A stretch of 64,000 nt of DNA. It comes from Synechococcus sp. BL107 (GTDB taxonomy: Bacteria; Cyanobacteriota; Cyanobacteriia; PCC-6307; Cyanobiaceae). Each line of letters starts with the position of its first letter. The first letter of the stretch is position 1. The notes beneath the pieces were generated by a model. The model worked only from the letters and a program-made list of their open reading frames with translations, searched no databases and was not told the DNA's origin. The stretch spans positions 380,616 through 444,615 of the forward strand of contig NZ_DS022298.1 of NCBI RefSeq assembly GCF_000153805.1, given 5' to 3'. Below are positions 1 through 10,008 of this stretch, in pieces. The position numbers and the translations under genes are program-made.

Positions 1-34
1 CTCCTTAAGATCTTGTGATTTCGATTAGGGCGTC

Positions 35-3007
35 ATGGGGCGAGCTGATGCCAACAATTCAATCCAGCCCGCATCTTCAGAGCTCTCTCGCAGCACTCAA
101 GACAATGTGATTCGAGTGCGTGGTGCTCGTCAGCACAACCTCAAAAACGTCGACATCACCATCCCTCGCAATGAGTTGGTGGTCTTTACGGGTGTGAGTG
201 GCAGTGGTAAGAGCTCTCTCGCTTTCGACACAATTTTTGCTGAGGGTCAACGCCGTTACGTCGAGAGTTTGTCGGCCTACGCAAGGCAGTTCCTCGGTCA
301 GGTTGATAAGCCGGATGTGGATGCCATCGAGGGCCTCTCGCCAGCGATTTCGATCGACCAGAAATCCACGAGTCACAATCCTCGATCCACCGTTGGCACC
401 GTTACCGAGATTCAGGACTATCTCCGCCTCTTGTTCGGTCGAGCTGGTGAACCGTATTGCCCCCAATGTGGTCGGTCGATCCGTCCTCAAAGCATCGACG
501 AGATGGTCGATCAAATTTTGTTGTTGCCAGAGGGAACTCGATATCAACTTCTAGCTCCAGTTGTTCGCGGAAAAAAAGGAACTCACGCGAAACTCATTAG
601 TGGTTTGGCTGCTGAAGGATTTGCTCGGGTGCGCATCAATGCTGAGGTGCGTGAGTTGGGAGACAATATTGAGCTCGATAAAAATCACACCCACAACGTT
701 GAAGTTGTGGTTGATCGTTTGGTTGCACGTGAAGGGATTCAAGAGCGGCTAACTGATTCTCTTCGTACCGCACTCAAGCGTGGCGATGGATTGGCGTTGG
801 TGGAGGTTGTTCCTAAGAAAGACGAAGAACTGCCTGAAGGAGTAGAGCGAGAGCGTCTTTATTCTGAAAATTTTGCCTGCCCAGTTCATGGGGCAGTTAT
901 GGAAGAACTCTCACCAAGATTGTTTTCTTTCAATAGTCCTTACGGTGCATGTGAGGCCTGTCACGGGATTGGTCATCTAAGAAAATTCACTGCAGACCGG
1001 GTTATTCCTGATCCGAGTCAACCTGTGTATGCAGCCGTTGCACCTTGGGCAGAAAAAGACAACAGTTATTACTTTTCTCTGCTTTATTCAGTAGGGGAGG
1101 CATTTGGATTTGAAATAAAAACCCCATGGAACGAGCTGACTGATGAGCAGCGAGATGTGTTGCTCAATGGCAGTCGTGAACCGATTTTGATTCAGGCTGA
1201 CAGTCGCTATCGCAAAGGAAAAGCTGGTTATACGCGCCCCTTTGAAGGCATTTTGCCGATTTTGGAACGGCAACTACGAGATGTGAGCGGTGAAGCCCAG
1301 CGTCAGAAATTAGAAAAATATCTCGAACTTGTTCCTTGTCAGGCCTGTGGTGGTCAGCGGCTACGTCCTGAGGCTTTGGCTGTCAAGGTTGGGCCGTTTC
1401 GAATTCCAGAGCTCACCTCTGTGAGTGTTGGAGAAACATTGGAAAGAATTGAGCAGTTGATGGGTGTAGGCACCCATGAAGGTGCTGAGCCACTCTTAAA
1501 TCCACGTCAGATCCAAATTGGCGATTTGGTTCTTCGAGAAATTCGACTTCGACTTCGCTTCCTTCTCGATGTTGGTTTGGATTACCTCAGCCTTGATCGT
1601 CCGGCGATGACGCTCTCCGGCGGTGAAGCTCAGAGGATCCGTTTAGCCACTCAGATTGGTGCTGGTCTTACGGGGGTTCTTTATGTGCTCGATGAGCCCA
1701 GTATTGGCCTACATCAGCGGGATAACGATCGTTTGCTGAATACGCTTCGACGTTTACGGGATCTTGGAAACACACTCGTTGTTGTTGAACACGACGAGGA
1801 AACAATTCGTGCTGCCGACCATGTCGTTGATATTGGACCTGGTGCGGGAGTTCATGGGGGTCACATTGTTGCGGAGGGCTCTTTCGATGATTTACTCAAC
1901 AGCAAAGAATCGCTGACGGGGGCTTACCTCAGTGGACGTCGATCAATACCCACTCCTGCAGAACGGCGTGAGGAAGGAACCAGACGACTGCAGCTGATTG
2001 ATTGCAATCGCAACAACCTTAAAAATGTCAGCGTTGACTTCCCTCTCGGTCGTCTTGTGTCTGTAACGGGAGTCAGTGGGAGTGGAAAAAGTACATTAGT
2101 GAATGAATTACTTCATCCTGCTCTTGAAAATGGTCTTGGTTTGAAAGTTCCATTTCCGAATGGAATAGGTGAGCTGCGTGGGATTAAGTCGATCGATAAA
2201 GTGATCGTGATCGATCAAAGTCCGATTGGACGAACGCCTAGATCAAACCCAGCTACATATACGGGTGCTTTTGATCCCATCCGTCAGGTTTTTGCAGCCA
2301 CCGTTGAAGCCAAGGCCCGTGGTTATCAAGTCGGTCAGTTTAGTTTTAATGTTAAGGGTGGTCGTTGTGAATCATGTCGAGGACAGGGTGTCAATGTTAT
2401 TGAGATGAATTTCTTGCCTGACGTATATGTTCAGTGTGATGTTTGTAAGGGCGCTCGCTTCAATCGCGAAACCCTTCAAGTGAAATACAAGGGTTATACG
2501 ATCGCAGATGTTCTCCAGATGACTGTTGAGCAGGCTGCTGAAGTATTTTCAGCAATTCCTCAAGCTGCTGATCGCTTACGCACGTTGGTGGATGTTGGTC
2601 TTGGATACGTCAAACTCGGACAACCTGCGCCGACGTTGTCTGGAGGTGAAGCCCAGAGGGTGAAGTTGGCAACAGAGTTGTCCCGTCGTGCGACAGGAAA
2701 GACGCTCTACTTAATTGATGAACCAACCACCGGACTGAGTTTTTATGATGTTCACAAATTGATGGATGTGATGCAGCGCTTGGTCGAAAAAGGAAATTCA
2801 ATAATTTGTATTGAACACAATCTCGATGTCATTCGTTGTAGTGATTGGGTTATTGACCTCGGCCCCGAAGGTGGTGATCGAGGCGGTGAGATTTTGGTGA
2901 CGGGTACTCCGGAGGATGTGGCAAAGCATCAGACCAGTCATACGGGTCAGTACCTCAAACGTGTGTTGGAGCAGCATCCTCCGCAGGTACCGGCAATAGT
3001 TGCCTGA
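35..3007 (+). CDS. uvrA: Excinuclease ABC subunit A
   Basis: UvrA is the damage-recognition ATPase of nucleotide excision repair; it dimerises and loads UvrB on distorted DNA in the cytoplasm. The 990-aa product is full length. Visible are an N-terminal Walker A loop (GVSGSGKS, residues 53-60), the first zinc-binding CxxC pairs (CPQCG near 145 and CEACHG near 308), an ABC signature LSGGEAQRIRLATQ near 528, a second Walker A (GVSGSGKST near 680), a second zinc module (CESCRGQG, CDVCKG) and a second LSGGEAQR near 870. The ATG at 35 gives a normal N-terminus. The stop overlaps the next gene's ATG (ATGA), suggesting translational coupling with the downstream hydrolase. Confidence 0.98.
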   Translation: MGRADANNSIQPASSELSRSTQDNVIRVRGARQHNLKNVDITIPRNELVVFTGVSGSGKSSLAFDTIFAEGQRRYVESLSAYARQFLGQVDKPDVDAIEGLSPAISIDQKSTSHNPRSTVGTVTEIQDYLRLLFGRAGEPYCPQCGRSIRPQSIDEMVDQILLLPEGTRYQLLAPVVRGKKGTHAKLISGLAAEGFARVRINAEVRELGDNIELDKNHTHNVEVVVDRLVAREGIQERLTDSLRTALKRGDGLALVEVVPKKDEELPEGVERERLYSENFACPVHGAVMEELSPRLFSFNSPYGACEACHGIGHLRKFTADRVIPDPSQPVYAAVAPWAEKDNSYYFSLLYSVGEAFGFEIKTPWNELTDEQRDVLLNGSREPILIQADSRYRKGKAGYTRPFEGILPILERQLRDVSGEAQRQKLEKYLELVPCQACGGQRLRPEALAVKVGPFRIPELTSVSVGETLERIEQLMGVGTHEGAEPLLNPRQIQIGDLVLREIRLRLRFLLDVGLDYLSLDRPAMTLSGGEAQRIRLATQIGAGLTGVLYVLDEPSIGLHQRDNDRLLNTLRRLRDLGNTLVVVEHDEETIRAADHVVDIGPGAGVHGGHIVAEGSFDDLLNSKESLTGAYLSGRRSIPTPAERREEGTRRLQLIDCNRNNLKNVSVDFPLGRLVSVTGVSGSGKSTLVNELLHPALENGLGLKVPFPNGIGELRGIKSIDKVIVIDQSPIGRTPRSNPATYTGAFDPIRQVFAATVEAKARGYQVGQFSFNVKGGRCESCRGQGVNVIEMNFLPDVYVQCDVCKGARFNRETLQVKYKGYTIADVLQMTVEQAAEVFSAIPQAADRLRTLVDVGLGYVKLGQPAPTLSGGEAQRVKLATELSRRATGKTLYLIDEPTTGLSFYDVHKLMDVMQRLVEKGNSIICIEHNLDVIRCSDWVIDLGPEGGDRGGEILVTGTPEDVAKHQTSHTGQYLKRVLEQHPPQVPAIVA

Positions 3008-4509
3008 TGACAACCATGCGGATGCGTCACCTTCTCATCGCTGCTCTTTCGGGAGCGGCTCTATCGCTTGTCTCTAGTCCGTCCCGAGCGCTGGAACGGC
3101 TTGTCTTGCGTTTTCCTTTTTTGGAGACCAGCGTCACGATCAACCTGGGTGATGTTCAGTCGACATCTGAATTGATTCGTCAAAGCCCGGATCTGGCCGA
3201 CCTTCAGATGGCCGGAGATACCCGCCTGTTTGAGCTGATCGACAAGGTGTTTCTGACCCCGCTTCCTTTGGAAACCAAGGCGTTGTTGCAAGGGTCCACC
3301 GGCCAGCCTCTGCTGGAACAAGCTTTGTGGGCGGCAACTCAACTGGTGGAGCTGGAGGGCACTGTTCCAGATCCCAGTGGTCGCATGTTGACGGATGCTC
3401 TGGTTGCGGCTGATGAGATGGGTCAGCCCAATGTTCTTGGCTTTCTGAGGTCGATGCCTGGGGAGCAAGCATCGATTGATTTTTCCAAGGTTTCTGTTGT
3501 AGCCAATCGGTTAAAAGCCAACTTGGAGCAGGGAGTTGCTCTGGTGCAGGCCACGGAAGCTGCAACTGTTAACTCCGCCCTAAGGGAACCGTTGCGAGGG
3601 GGTTGGAGCCGTGAAGAGCAGCGCCTGTCGGTGCGTCATCGACCACAGCCGTTACGACTGCTGGTGTTGAGACCCACCGGCACCGACCTCGGTCGATTGG
3701 CGGTGATTTCCCATGGTTTGTGGGACGACCCGGAATCGTTTGAGGGTTGGGGAGAACTGCTGGCGGCAAACGGCTACACCGTGCTTCTGCCAGATCATCC
3801 AGGCAGTGATTCCAGCCAACAGCAATCGATGTTGGCGGGGGATACCCCACCGCCAGGCCCTGAAGAATTGCGCCTGCGTCCGTTGGATGTATCTGCTCTT
3901 ATTGATGCTGTGCGTGATGGACGTCTTCTTTCAGGACAATCGATCGACACGAATTCTGTGGCCATGATTGGCCACTCCTGGGGGGCGACAACATCGCTTC
4001 AGATTGCTGGGGGTCGTCCTACCGAGAACAAATTACGGACCCGTTGTGTTGATCAAAAAGATCCTGAACGCAACATCAGTTGGGTCTTGCAATGCAGTTG
4101 GCTCTCGGGGATTGAACAAGCTGCTGCTCCTGACCCTCGGGTGAAAGCAGTGGTGGCTGTCAGTCCGCCGTTGCGATTGCTGTTTGATCCCACCAGTTCC
4201 AAATCAATGAGTGCCAAAGTTTTGTTGGTCAGTGGAACGCGGGATTGGGTGGTTCCCTCGGGGCCTGAAGCGATCAGACCGATGCGTGATACCGGTGCCG
4301 TTCGAATGGGCCACCGACTTGTGCTCGTGAATGGAGCTGACCATTTCAACTTGCGCAGTTTTCGTGGAGAAGAGCGGCCTGCATTGATTGGCCCCGTTCT
4401 CCTGGCTTGGCTCAATGAACAGCTTGGTGAGGATGGTTCGGTCACCTTTTCTGGTGGGGGATGGGGAGATAACGAAGGTCGGTTGGTGGATGTGAGTGGC
4501 AGCCTCTGA
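3007..4509 (+). CDS. Secreted alpha/beta hydrolase, cyanobacterial DUF1400 type
   Basis: The 500-aa protein begins with a basic stretch and a hydrophobic segment ending in SSPSRA (residues 1-28), a likely Sec signal peptide, so it should be exported. The next region (LRFPFLETSVTINLGDV...) resembles the DUF1400 module found in front of cyanobacterial alpha/beta hydrolases. The catalytic half has the nucleophile elbow GHSWGA near 322, a VLLVSGTRDWVVP strand supplying the acid near 405, and a GADHFNLR stretch supplying the histidine near 440. This supports a serine esterase or lipase-like fold; the substrate is unknown. It overlaps uvrA by one base (ATGA) and is probably co-transcribed, though no functional link to repair is evident. 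Confidence 0.8.
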   Translation: MTTMRMRHLLIAALSGAALSLVSSPSRALERLVLRFPFLETSVTINLGDVQSTSELIRQSPDLADLQMAGDTRLFELIDKVFLTPLPLETKALLQGSTGQPLLEQALWAATQLVELEGTVPDPSGRMLTDALVAADEMGQPNVLGFLRSMPGEQASIDFSKVSVVANRLKANLEQGVALVQATEAATVNSALREPLRGGWSREEQRLSVRHRPQPLRLLVLRPTGTDLGRLAVISHGLWDDPESFEGWGELLAANGYTVLLPDHPGSDSSQQQSMLAGDTPPPGPEELRLRPLDVSALIDAVRDGRLLSGQSIDTNSVAMIGHSWGATTSLQIAGGRPTENKLRTRCVDQKDPERNISWVLQCSWLSGIEQAAAPDPRVKAVVAVSPPLRLLFDPTSSKSMSAKVLLVSGTRDWVVPSGPEAIRPMRDTGAVRMGHRLVLVNGADHFNLRSFRGEERPALIGPVLLAWLNEQLGEDGSVTFSGGGWGDNEGRLVDVSGSL

Positions 4510-4560
4510 CAGGGAAGCTGCTTTGTGCTTTACAAATGCTCGTTCGGTTTCAATCGACTC

Positions 4561-4600
4561 AATCGCTTATTTCCAGTCTTGGTAAGCGATTTGGGGGCTT
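4561..4600 (+). terminator. Candidate intrinsic terminator after the uvrA-hydrolase pair
   Basis: A 9-bp inverted repeat (AATCGCTTA at 4561-4569 and TAAGCGATT at 4583-4591) is followed by a G-rich stretch and a short T tract. It lies 51 bases after the hydrolase stop and before the sucrose-phosphate synthase start. The T tract is weak, so this is a tentative call. Confidence 0.35.
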
Positions 4601-4719
4601 TTCTGGTTGATGTTTTCAACCTTCTAACGTTTATTTCATTTTTCAATCCTTTTTCCTCCCTTAGAGAAAACAAACGGCGTTGGTAAGCGCCCATTTGTTG
4701 TTTGGGACTGGTGGAAGAA

Positions 4720-6849
4720 ATGGGCCTTCGTTTGTTGCATCTGCACTTGCATGGCCTGTTTCGTTCGCAGGATTTAGAGCTCGGCCGTGATTCCGATACC
4801 GGCGGTCAAACCCTGTATGTGCTCGAACTTGCGCGAAGTTTGGCTCTGCGTCCTGAGGTTGATCACGTTGATGTCGTGACTCGGCAGATTGTTGATCGGC
4901 GTGTCTCTCCTGATTACGCGCTTCCAGAAGAGCCAATCTGCCCAGGGGCGCGGATCCTCCGTTTTCCATTTGGACCCAAGCGTTATCTCCGAAAAGAATT
5001 GCTTTGGCCGCATCTTGAGCAATTAGCCGACCAGCTTGTCTCCCGCCTGAGCCAACCGGGGGAGGCTGTGGATTGGATTCATGCGCATTACGCCGATGCA
5101 GGTCTTGTTGGTGCATTAGTGAGTCAGAGGACGGGCATTCCACTGGTGTTCACCGGTCATTCCTTGGGCCGCGAGAAACAGCGACGTTTGCTTGAAAGTG
5201 GCCTGGATTGGTCGCAGATCGAGCAGACCTATGCAATTAGTCGACGCATTGATGCTGAAGAACGGGCTCTTGCTCAGGCTGAGCTTGTGGTGACCAGTAC
5301 ACGACAGGAAGCCGACCATCAATACGCCCGTTATGGCCATTTTCAAGCCGAGCAGTCTGCGGTGGTTCCCCCTGGTGTTGATGCGACACGTTTCTATCCC
5401 AACGCTTCGACGCAAGAGTTGGCTGAGATTCAGCCATTGATCCAGCCATTTTTAAGGGAGCCGGATCGTTCGCCGTTGTTAGCGATTTCGCGGGCCGTGC
5501 GACGCAAAAACATCCCGGCTCTTGTGGAGGCCTATGGCCGTTCGCCAGTGCTGAGGAATCGGCACAATTTGGTGCTCGTGTTGGGATGTCGAGAAGATTC
5601 GCGTCACCTCGAGAAGCAACAGCGTGATGTGCTTCAGCAGGTGTTTGACCTCGTGGATCGGTTTGATCTGTACGGGAAGGTGGCTTATCCGAAACAGCAC
5701 AGCCGCACACAGATTCCTGCCTTGTATCGGTGGGCATCCAGTCGAGGCGGCTTGTTTGTGAACCCTGCCCTAACGGAACCCTTTGGTCTCACATTGCTGG
5801 AGGCCGCGGCCTGTGGTGTACCAATGGTGGCAACGGACGATGGTGGTCCTCGCGATATCCGTGCACGTTGTGAGAACGGTCTGTTGGTGGATGTGACAGA
5901 TCCTGGTGCGCTGCAGGAAGCTTTAGAGATGGCCGGACATGACCCGATTCGTTGGCGCCGTTGGAGCGACAACGGTGTGGAGGCCGTGAGTCGTCACTTC
6001 AGTTGGGATGCGCATGTGTGCCGCTATTTGGCGTTAATGCAGCAGAGGACGGACTGTTCCTTCGTTTCTGCGAAGGCGACTCCAGCCCTTCGATCGACAT
6101 CGACTCGATCAAGGATGTTGGTGCTCGACTTGGACAGCAGCCTTGATTTGCCAGCCGTTGGATCCTTAAACGATTTGCGAGAGCAGTTGCATGAGGATGC
6201 GTTGGCTCAATCCAGTGGTCTTGTCATCCTTAGTGGTCGTTCATTGGCATTGGCACGACTGCGGTATTCCGAACTGCATCTGCCTGAGCCCGAAGCTTGG
6301 ATTACCAACGCTGGTACAGAGCTCCATCACGGTCCTGGCTTAGAGCTCGACCAGACATGGACGGTGCGCATTAACCAGTGCTGGAACCGAGACGCTGTGT
6401 TGAAGGCGATGGAGGATCTTCAGGACCACATCACCCTCCAGGATTCCGACCACCAAGGTGCTTACAAGGTCAGTTATTTGCTCAAGGAAGCTGATCCAGG
6501 CTTGTTGGGTTTGGCGCGACAGCGGTTGCGACGGGATGGTTTACAAGCTCAACCGCATGTGCGGTGTCACTGGTTTCTCGATGTTTTGCCTCAGCGGGCA
6601 TCCCGTAGTGAAGCGATTCGGTTTTTGGCGATGAGCTGGGAATTGTCGTTGGAACAGGTGATGGTGGTGGCCAGCCAGCAAGGGGATGCTGAGTTGATGG
6701 ATGGAATGCCAGCCACTGTGGTTCCAGCGGATCATGACCGCACCCTTCAGGTGCCCCACCATCACCCCAGGGTCTACGTCTCGAAGCGTTCCAATGTGGC
6801 TGCTGTGCTCGATGGCCTCAGCCATTACCACTTTTCATCGATGCGTTGA
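4720..6849 (+). CDS. spsA: Sucrose-phosphate synthase with C-terminal HAD domain
   Basis: The enzyme makes sucrose-6-phosphate from UDP- or ADP-glucose and fructose-6-phosphate; sucrose is a compatible solute in marine cyanobacteria. The N-terminal 440 residues are a GT-B glycosyltransferase: an N-terminal loop with SDTGGQTLYVLELAR that binds the acceptor, HSLGR, and the donor-binding E-x7-E stretch (EPFGLTLLEAAACG near 353). From about 466 a HAD phosphatase-like domain starts with LVLDLDSSLD, containing DxD but not the full DLDxT, so its phosphatase activity is uncertain. I chose the ATG at 4720; in-frame TTG (4702) and GTG (4711) lie upstream. It overlaps purT convergently by 15 bases. Confidence 0.93.
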   Translation: MGLRLLHLHLHGLFRSQDLELGRDSDTGGQTLYVLELARSLALRPEVDHVDVVTRQIVDRRVSPDYALPEEPICPGARILRFPFGPKRYLRKELLWPHLEQLADQLVSRLSQPGEAVDWIHAHYADAGLVGALVSQRTGIPLVFTGHSLGREKQRRLLESGLDWSQIEQTYAISRRIDAEERALAQAELVVTSTRQEADHQYARYGHFQAEQSAVVPPGVDATRFYPNASTQELAEIQPLIQPFLREPDRSPLLAISRAVRRKNIPALVEAYGRSPVLRNRHNLVLVLGCREDSRHLEKQQRDVLQQVFDLVDRFDLYGKVAYPKQHSRTQIPALYRWASSRGGLFVNPALTEPFGLTLLEAAACGVPMVATDDGGPRDIRARCENGLLVDVTDPGALQEALEMAGHDPIRWRRWSDNGVEAVSRHFSWDAHVCRYLALMQQRTDCSFVSAKATPALRSTSTRSRMLVLDLDSSLDLPAVGSLNDLREQLHEDALAQSSGLVILSGRSLALARLRYSELHLPEPEAWITNAGTELHHGPGLELDQTWTVRINQCWNRDAVLKAMEDLQDHITLQDSDHQGAYKVSYLLKEADPGLLGLARQRLRRDGLQAQPHVRCHWFLDVLPQRASRSEAIRFLAMSWELSLEQVMVVASQQGDAELMDGMPATVVPADHDRTLQVPHHHPRVYVSKRSNVAAVLDGLSHYHFSSMR

Positions 6850-8013
6850 GCCGTCCAAAACTTGAACACAGGCCGCGGCGCGATCAGCCTTGGCTCGAAC
6901 TTCGCTGAGATCTTCCCCGCGAGCAAGCGCTACACCCATCCGACGGTATGGGCGTGCAGTGTGCTTCCCAAACAGAAGTACTTGTGTTCCTGCTTCTCGC
7001 AACGCTTGTTCCAGGCCTTCGTAGGCCACTGATTTGAGTTCACGGTCGGCCAAGATCACGCGGCTCGCTGCCGCGGGTGCTGCCTCTAGCTGAGGAATCG
7101 GCAAATTCAGCACTGCCCGTAGGTGTAGTTCAAATTCGCTGAGGTTTTGGCTGATCAAGGTCACCAAACCTGTGTCATGGGGCCGTGGGGATAACTCCGA
7201 AAAGATCACCTCATTGCCGCAGAGGAAGAATTCAACACCAAACAATCCTGCTCCGCCGAGGTTGTCTGTCACCGTTCGGGCCATGGTTTGGGCTTGTTGA
7301 AGCTGGGCATCTGTCATCTGTGCTGGCTGCCAGCTGCATTGGTAATCACCCCGTTCTTGTTCATGGCCAATCGGCGGACAAAAGAGCGTTTCGCCGTTGC
7401 GTTGTCGAATGGTGAGCAGGGTGATTTCAAGATCGAACTCAAGAAATTCCTCCACAATCACTTGGTTGGATGTGCCTCGGGCATTGGCCATGGCTGCATT
7501 CCAGGCTTGATCCAGCTGTTCTGGGGTTTGAACAACGCTCTGGCCTTTGCCAGAGGAGCTCATCACGGGTTTGACAACGACAGGCCAGCCCAGAGGTGCC
7601 GCAACCTTTTTCAGTTCTTCGGCATTGGATGCATAGGCAAAGCGAGCTGTGCGAAGGCCCAGTTCTCCAGCGGCCAGATCGCGGATCTGATCACGGTTCA
7701 TCGTGAATGCGGTGGCACGCGCTGTGGGGATCACGGTGATGCCGTCTTGTTCGAGTTCTGCGAGTGCTTCAACAGCGAGAGCCTCGATTTCCGGAATCAC
7801 CACATCGGGCCGATGGCGTTGAACCACCTCTTTTAGAGATGTGGCATCCGTCATTGGGAACACTTCTGCTGTGTCGGCAACCTGCATTGCCGGTGCATTG
7901 GCGTACCGATCACAGGCGATCACTCTGCAGCCAAGTCTTTGGGCCGCGATCGCCACCTCCTTCCCTAGCTCGCCGCTGCCGAGGAGCATCACGGTCTGTG
8001 GAAACGCAGTCAT
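6835..8013 (-). CDS. purT: Formate-dependent GAR transformylase (PurT)
   Basis: PurT ligates formate to glycinamide ribonucleotide with ATP in purine synthesis, a folate-independent alternative to PurN. The 392-aa ATP-grasp protein has the N-terminal LLGSGELGKE loop, the ATP-grasp segment VVKPVMSSSGKGQS near 155, and SELSPRPHDTGLVT near 280, all typical of the PurT/PurK family. The ATG at 8013 matches usual family length; a GTG at 8031 would add six residues. The 3' end overlaps spsA on the opposite strand. The later purU gene (17.4 kb), which yields formate, could supply its substrate. Confidence 0.95.
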   Translation of the reverse strand: MTAFPQTVMLLGSGELGKEVAIAAQRLGCRVIACDRYANAPAMQVADTAEVFPMTDATSLKEVVQRHRPDVVIPEIEALAVEALAELEQDGITVIPTARATAFTMNRDQIRDLAAGELGLRTARFAYASNAEELKKVAAPLGWPVVVKPVMSSSGKGQSVVQTPEQLDQAWNAAMANARGTSNQVIVEEFLEFDLEITLLTIRQRNGETLFCPPIGHEQERGDYQCSWQPAQMTDAQLQQAQTMARTVTDNLGGAGLFGVEFFLCGNEVIFSELSPRPHDTGLVTLISQNLSEFELHLRAVLNLPIPQLEAAPAAASRVILADRELKSVAYEGLEQALREAGTQVLLFGKHTARPYRRMGVALARGEDLSEVRAKADRAAACVQVLDGSTHR

Positions 8014-8080
8014 CCGGGGTTGGAGCAACACACATCCCCATCATTCATCAACACAACGCTCCCATTGGTGATGGAGGGAA

Positions 8081-8248
8081 TCAGTTGGATCCTGAGCGTT
8101 GAGCATCGCGAATGGAACCGATCAGCCAAACAGCGATGAACCCCAAGGATGAGATTCCGAAATAGATCAGCACCCACTTCAAAACGCGATCAGGGTCTGA
8201 TGCTGCACTGGAGAGCAGTTCCGCAGTTTTCGTGAGCAAGCTCTCCAT
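8081..8248 (-). CDS. Small single-pass membrane protein (55 aa)
   Basis: This reading frame starts ATG at 8248 and overlaps the TAA of the upstream 82-aa gene (TAATG arrangement), which argues for translational coupling. The predicted product has a polar N-terminus (MESLLTKTAELLSSAASD) and one hydrophobic helix (residues about 24-43), then a short basic polar tail. I do not recognise the family. Downstream of mraY on the same strand, it could be membrane-associated with envelope synthesis, but that is only context. Confidence 0.6.
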   Translation of the reverse strand: MESLLTKTAELLSSAASDPDRVLKWVLIYFGISSLGFIAVWLIGSIRDAQRSGSN

Positions 8249-8496
8249 TAGTTCTTGAGATCTGGAATCAGTGTGAGCTGTTGAACGGGAGACTCCTCAC
8301 TGATAAAGCCCCATGCTTCAAAAACGGAGGGGTCAGGATGAGTAATGCGTTGTTGCGTTCCATGGCGTTCCACTTGGAACCCTTCGTTAGCCATCCTGCG
8401 CATCAGGCTGGCTGATTCTTCGAAACGTGACGCCATGGCCTCAAGGCTGGAACATTCGGCTGTGAGACCGGATTCCCGCCAGGTGAAATAGGTCAT
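8248..8496 (-). CDS. Small conserved-looking protein downstream of mraY
   Basis: The product has 82 aa, begins MTYFTWRESGLTAEC and contains a predicted helical stretch (SLEAMASRFEESASLMRRM) followed by a strand-rich tail. There is no signal peptide or membrane helix. It starts six bases after the mraY stop and its stop overlaps the following small membrane protein gene, so the three probably form one transcript. The family is not recognised and no function is assigned. Confidence 0.7.
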   Translation of the reverse strand: MTYFTWRESGLTAECSSLEAMASRFEESASLMRRMANEGFQVERHGTQQRITHPDPSVFEAWGFISEESPVQQLTLIPDLKN

Positions 8497-8501
8497 TCAG
8501 T

Positions 8502-9608
8502 TCAGCCCAAGGGTCGCAAGTAAAGCCCTAGCACTACGAAAGCGGCAGTGGCCGTCCAGAAGCATGGCACCAGAGTGCGCTCATTTGTGCCCCCAAGTTC
8601 GAAGTGATGATGCAGTGGGGCCATGCGGAAGATCCGTCGTCCCTCACCATCGGCTCCTTTGGTGGCTTTGAACACCCACACCTGAATGATCACGGACAAC
8701 GACTCTGCAAGGAAAACGCCCCCCATCACGAGGAGTGGCCAAAGGCTGTTGGACAGCAGGGCGACTGCGGTGAGAGCAGCACCCATCGCGAGGGAACCTG
8801 TGTCTCCCATAAAGACGCGAGCTGGATGGCGGTTAAACACCAAAAACCCGAGCCATGTGCCAGCCATCGTCATGCAAAAGCCAGCGATGGCTGGGTCGCC
8901 ATGGTTGCCGCGCAACATCAGTTGAAGCGCTAACCCAGTGAAGACGAGCGCACCGCAGCCGGATGCCAAGCCATCCAATCCATCAGTGAGGTTGGTGGCG
9001 TTGCTTTCCGCGAGAAAGACGAATAAGCCCAGTGGCCAGATCAACAAGCCAAGGGGGAGGTTTTGGCCGAATGGCAAAGCCACAGTGCTGTTAATCCATC
9101 CTTGCCAGGCGGCGATCGCTAAGAAAATGAGGGCTGCAATTGTTTGCAGCAGTAACTTGCCCCGCGGTGTGAGGCCGCTGTTGGTTCGTCGCGTGAGGCT
9201 GCGCCAATCGTCAAATCCACCGATCAGCATGTAGGCGAGGGTTACACCCGAAACGGCCAGGAGTTGTTGTGAGGCCTCCGGTTCGCGAGTGATCCAGCTG
9301 CCGAGAATCACCCCAACCGGAACTACCAAGAGGCCGCCCATCGTTGGCGTGCCTGATTTACTTTGATGTCCGCGGGGTCCTTCTTCTCGAATCACCTGCC
9401 CCATCTTCAGAGCTTTGAGACGAGGAATTCCCAACCCAGCAGCGGTCATGGAAACCACCGTTGCTAGCAGCAGGGGCAGTGTGAGTTGAGAATTGCTGAC
9501 CCACTTATCGGCAGCAAGACTTGCAGCGAAGACAAACAGGATGAGCAGGGTTGCACAAAAAGAACCTTTCCCCCACCAGGGTTGATCAGTTGTCTCCGTG
9601 GGGGTCAC
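8502..9608 (-). CDS. mraY: Phospho-N-acetylmuramoyl-pentapeptide transferase
   Basis: MraY transfers phospho-MurNAc-pentapeptide from UDP to undecaprenyl phosphate, giving lipid I at the inner membrane. The 368-aa polytopic protein carries the family signatures: [25 protein letters not shown] near 70-90, [15 protein letters not shown] with catalytic aspartates near 205, [11 protein letters not shown] near 268 and the C-terminal HHHFE motif near 336. The ATG at 9608 gives a normal length. Two small genes follow on the same strand with almost no spacing. Confidence 0.97.
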   Translation of the reverse strand: MTPTETTDQPWWGKGSFCATLLILFVFAASLAADKWVSNSQLTLPLLLATVVSMTAAGLGIPRLKALKMGQVIREEGPRGHQSKSGTPTMGGLLVVPVGVILGSWITREPEASQQLLAVSGVTLAYMLIGGFDDWRSLTRRTNSGLTPRGKLLLQTIAALIFLAIAAWQGWINSTVALPFGQNLPLGLLIWPLGLFVFLAESNATNLTDGLDGLASGCGALVFTGLALQLMLRGNHGDPAIAGFCMTMAGTWLGFLVFNRHPARVFMGDTGSLAMGAALTAVALLSNSLWPLLVMGGVFLAESLSVIIQVWVFKATKGADGEGRRIFRMAPLHHHFELGGTNERTLVPCFWTATAAFVVLGLYLRPLG

Positions 9609-9679
9609 GGTTTTATGGCTTGGTTCTTGGACCCTAAGGCAGTTGCTTTGACGGATTCAATGGCAGCTTGAGTCGTGCG

Positions 9680-9949
9680 TCAGGACTCCCACTGCTCTTC
9701 GTTTTGTTCGTCGGCGTTGTTGTAGTCCTCTTTTTCGCCCATGAGTGCCGAGAGTTCTTCTTCTTCCACGGTGCTCACTTCAGGTGAGCCAGATTCCTCG
9801 TCTGCGACGAGACGTCCACTGGTTTCCAACCAAGACAACAAATCCGGTTCTTCACGCAACGGCAAGACCGGAGCTGGGTCTTTCCGTCCATAACGGGTGA
9901 GGGATGGGTTGACGTTGTCTAACGCGTTTGTATCAACCAGAGCACCCAT
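9680..9949 (-). CDS. DUF3134 family protein
   Basis: The product (89 aa from the ATG at 9949) contains NPSLTRYGRKDPAPVLPLRE followed by EPDLLSWLETSGRL, which I recognise as the DUF3134 family of cyanobacterial proteins. The C-terminal third is strongly acidic (many Glu, Asp, Asn) and probably disordered. An ATG at 9976 would add nine residues, but the inner start fits the family better. Function is unknown. It lies upstream of mraY on the same strand with a 71-base gap. Confidence 0.75.
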   Translation of the reverse strand: MGALVDTNALDNVNPSLTRYGRKDPAPVLPLREEPDLLSWLETSGRLVADEESGSPEVSTVEEEELSALMGEKEDYNNADEQNEEQWES

Positions 9950-10008
9950 GCGCGACCTGAACCCGGAACCAATCAATCATCATAGATCATCTCGAGACCT
10001 GCTCATCA

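Noticed and set aside
7288-7836. 182-codon frame antisense to purT
   Set aside because: PurT motifs are clear on the minus strand; the plus frame is a shadow.
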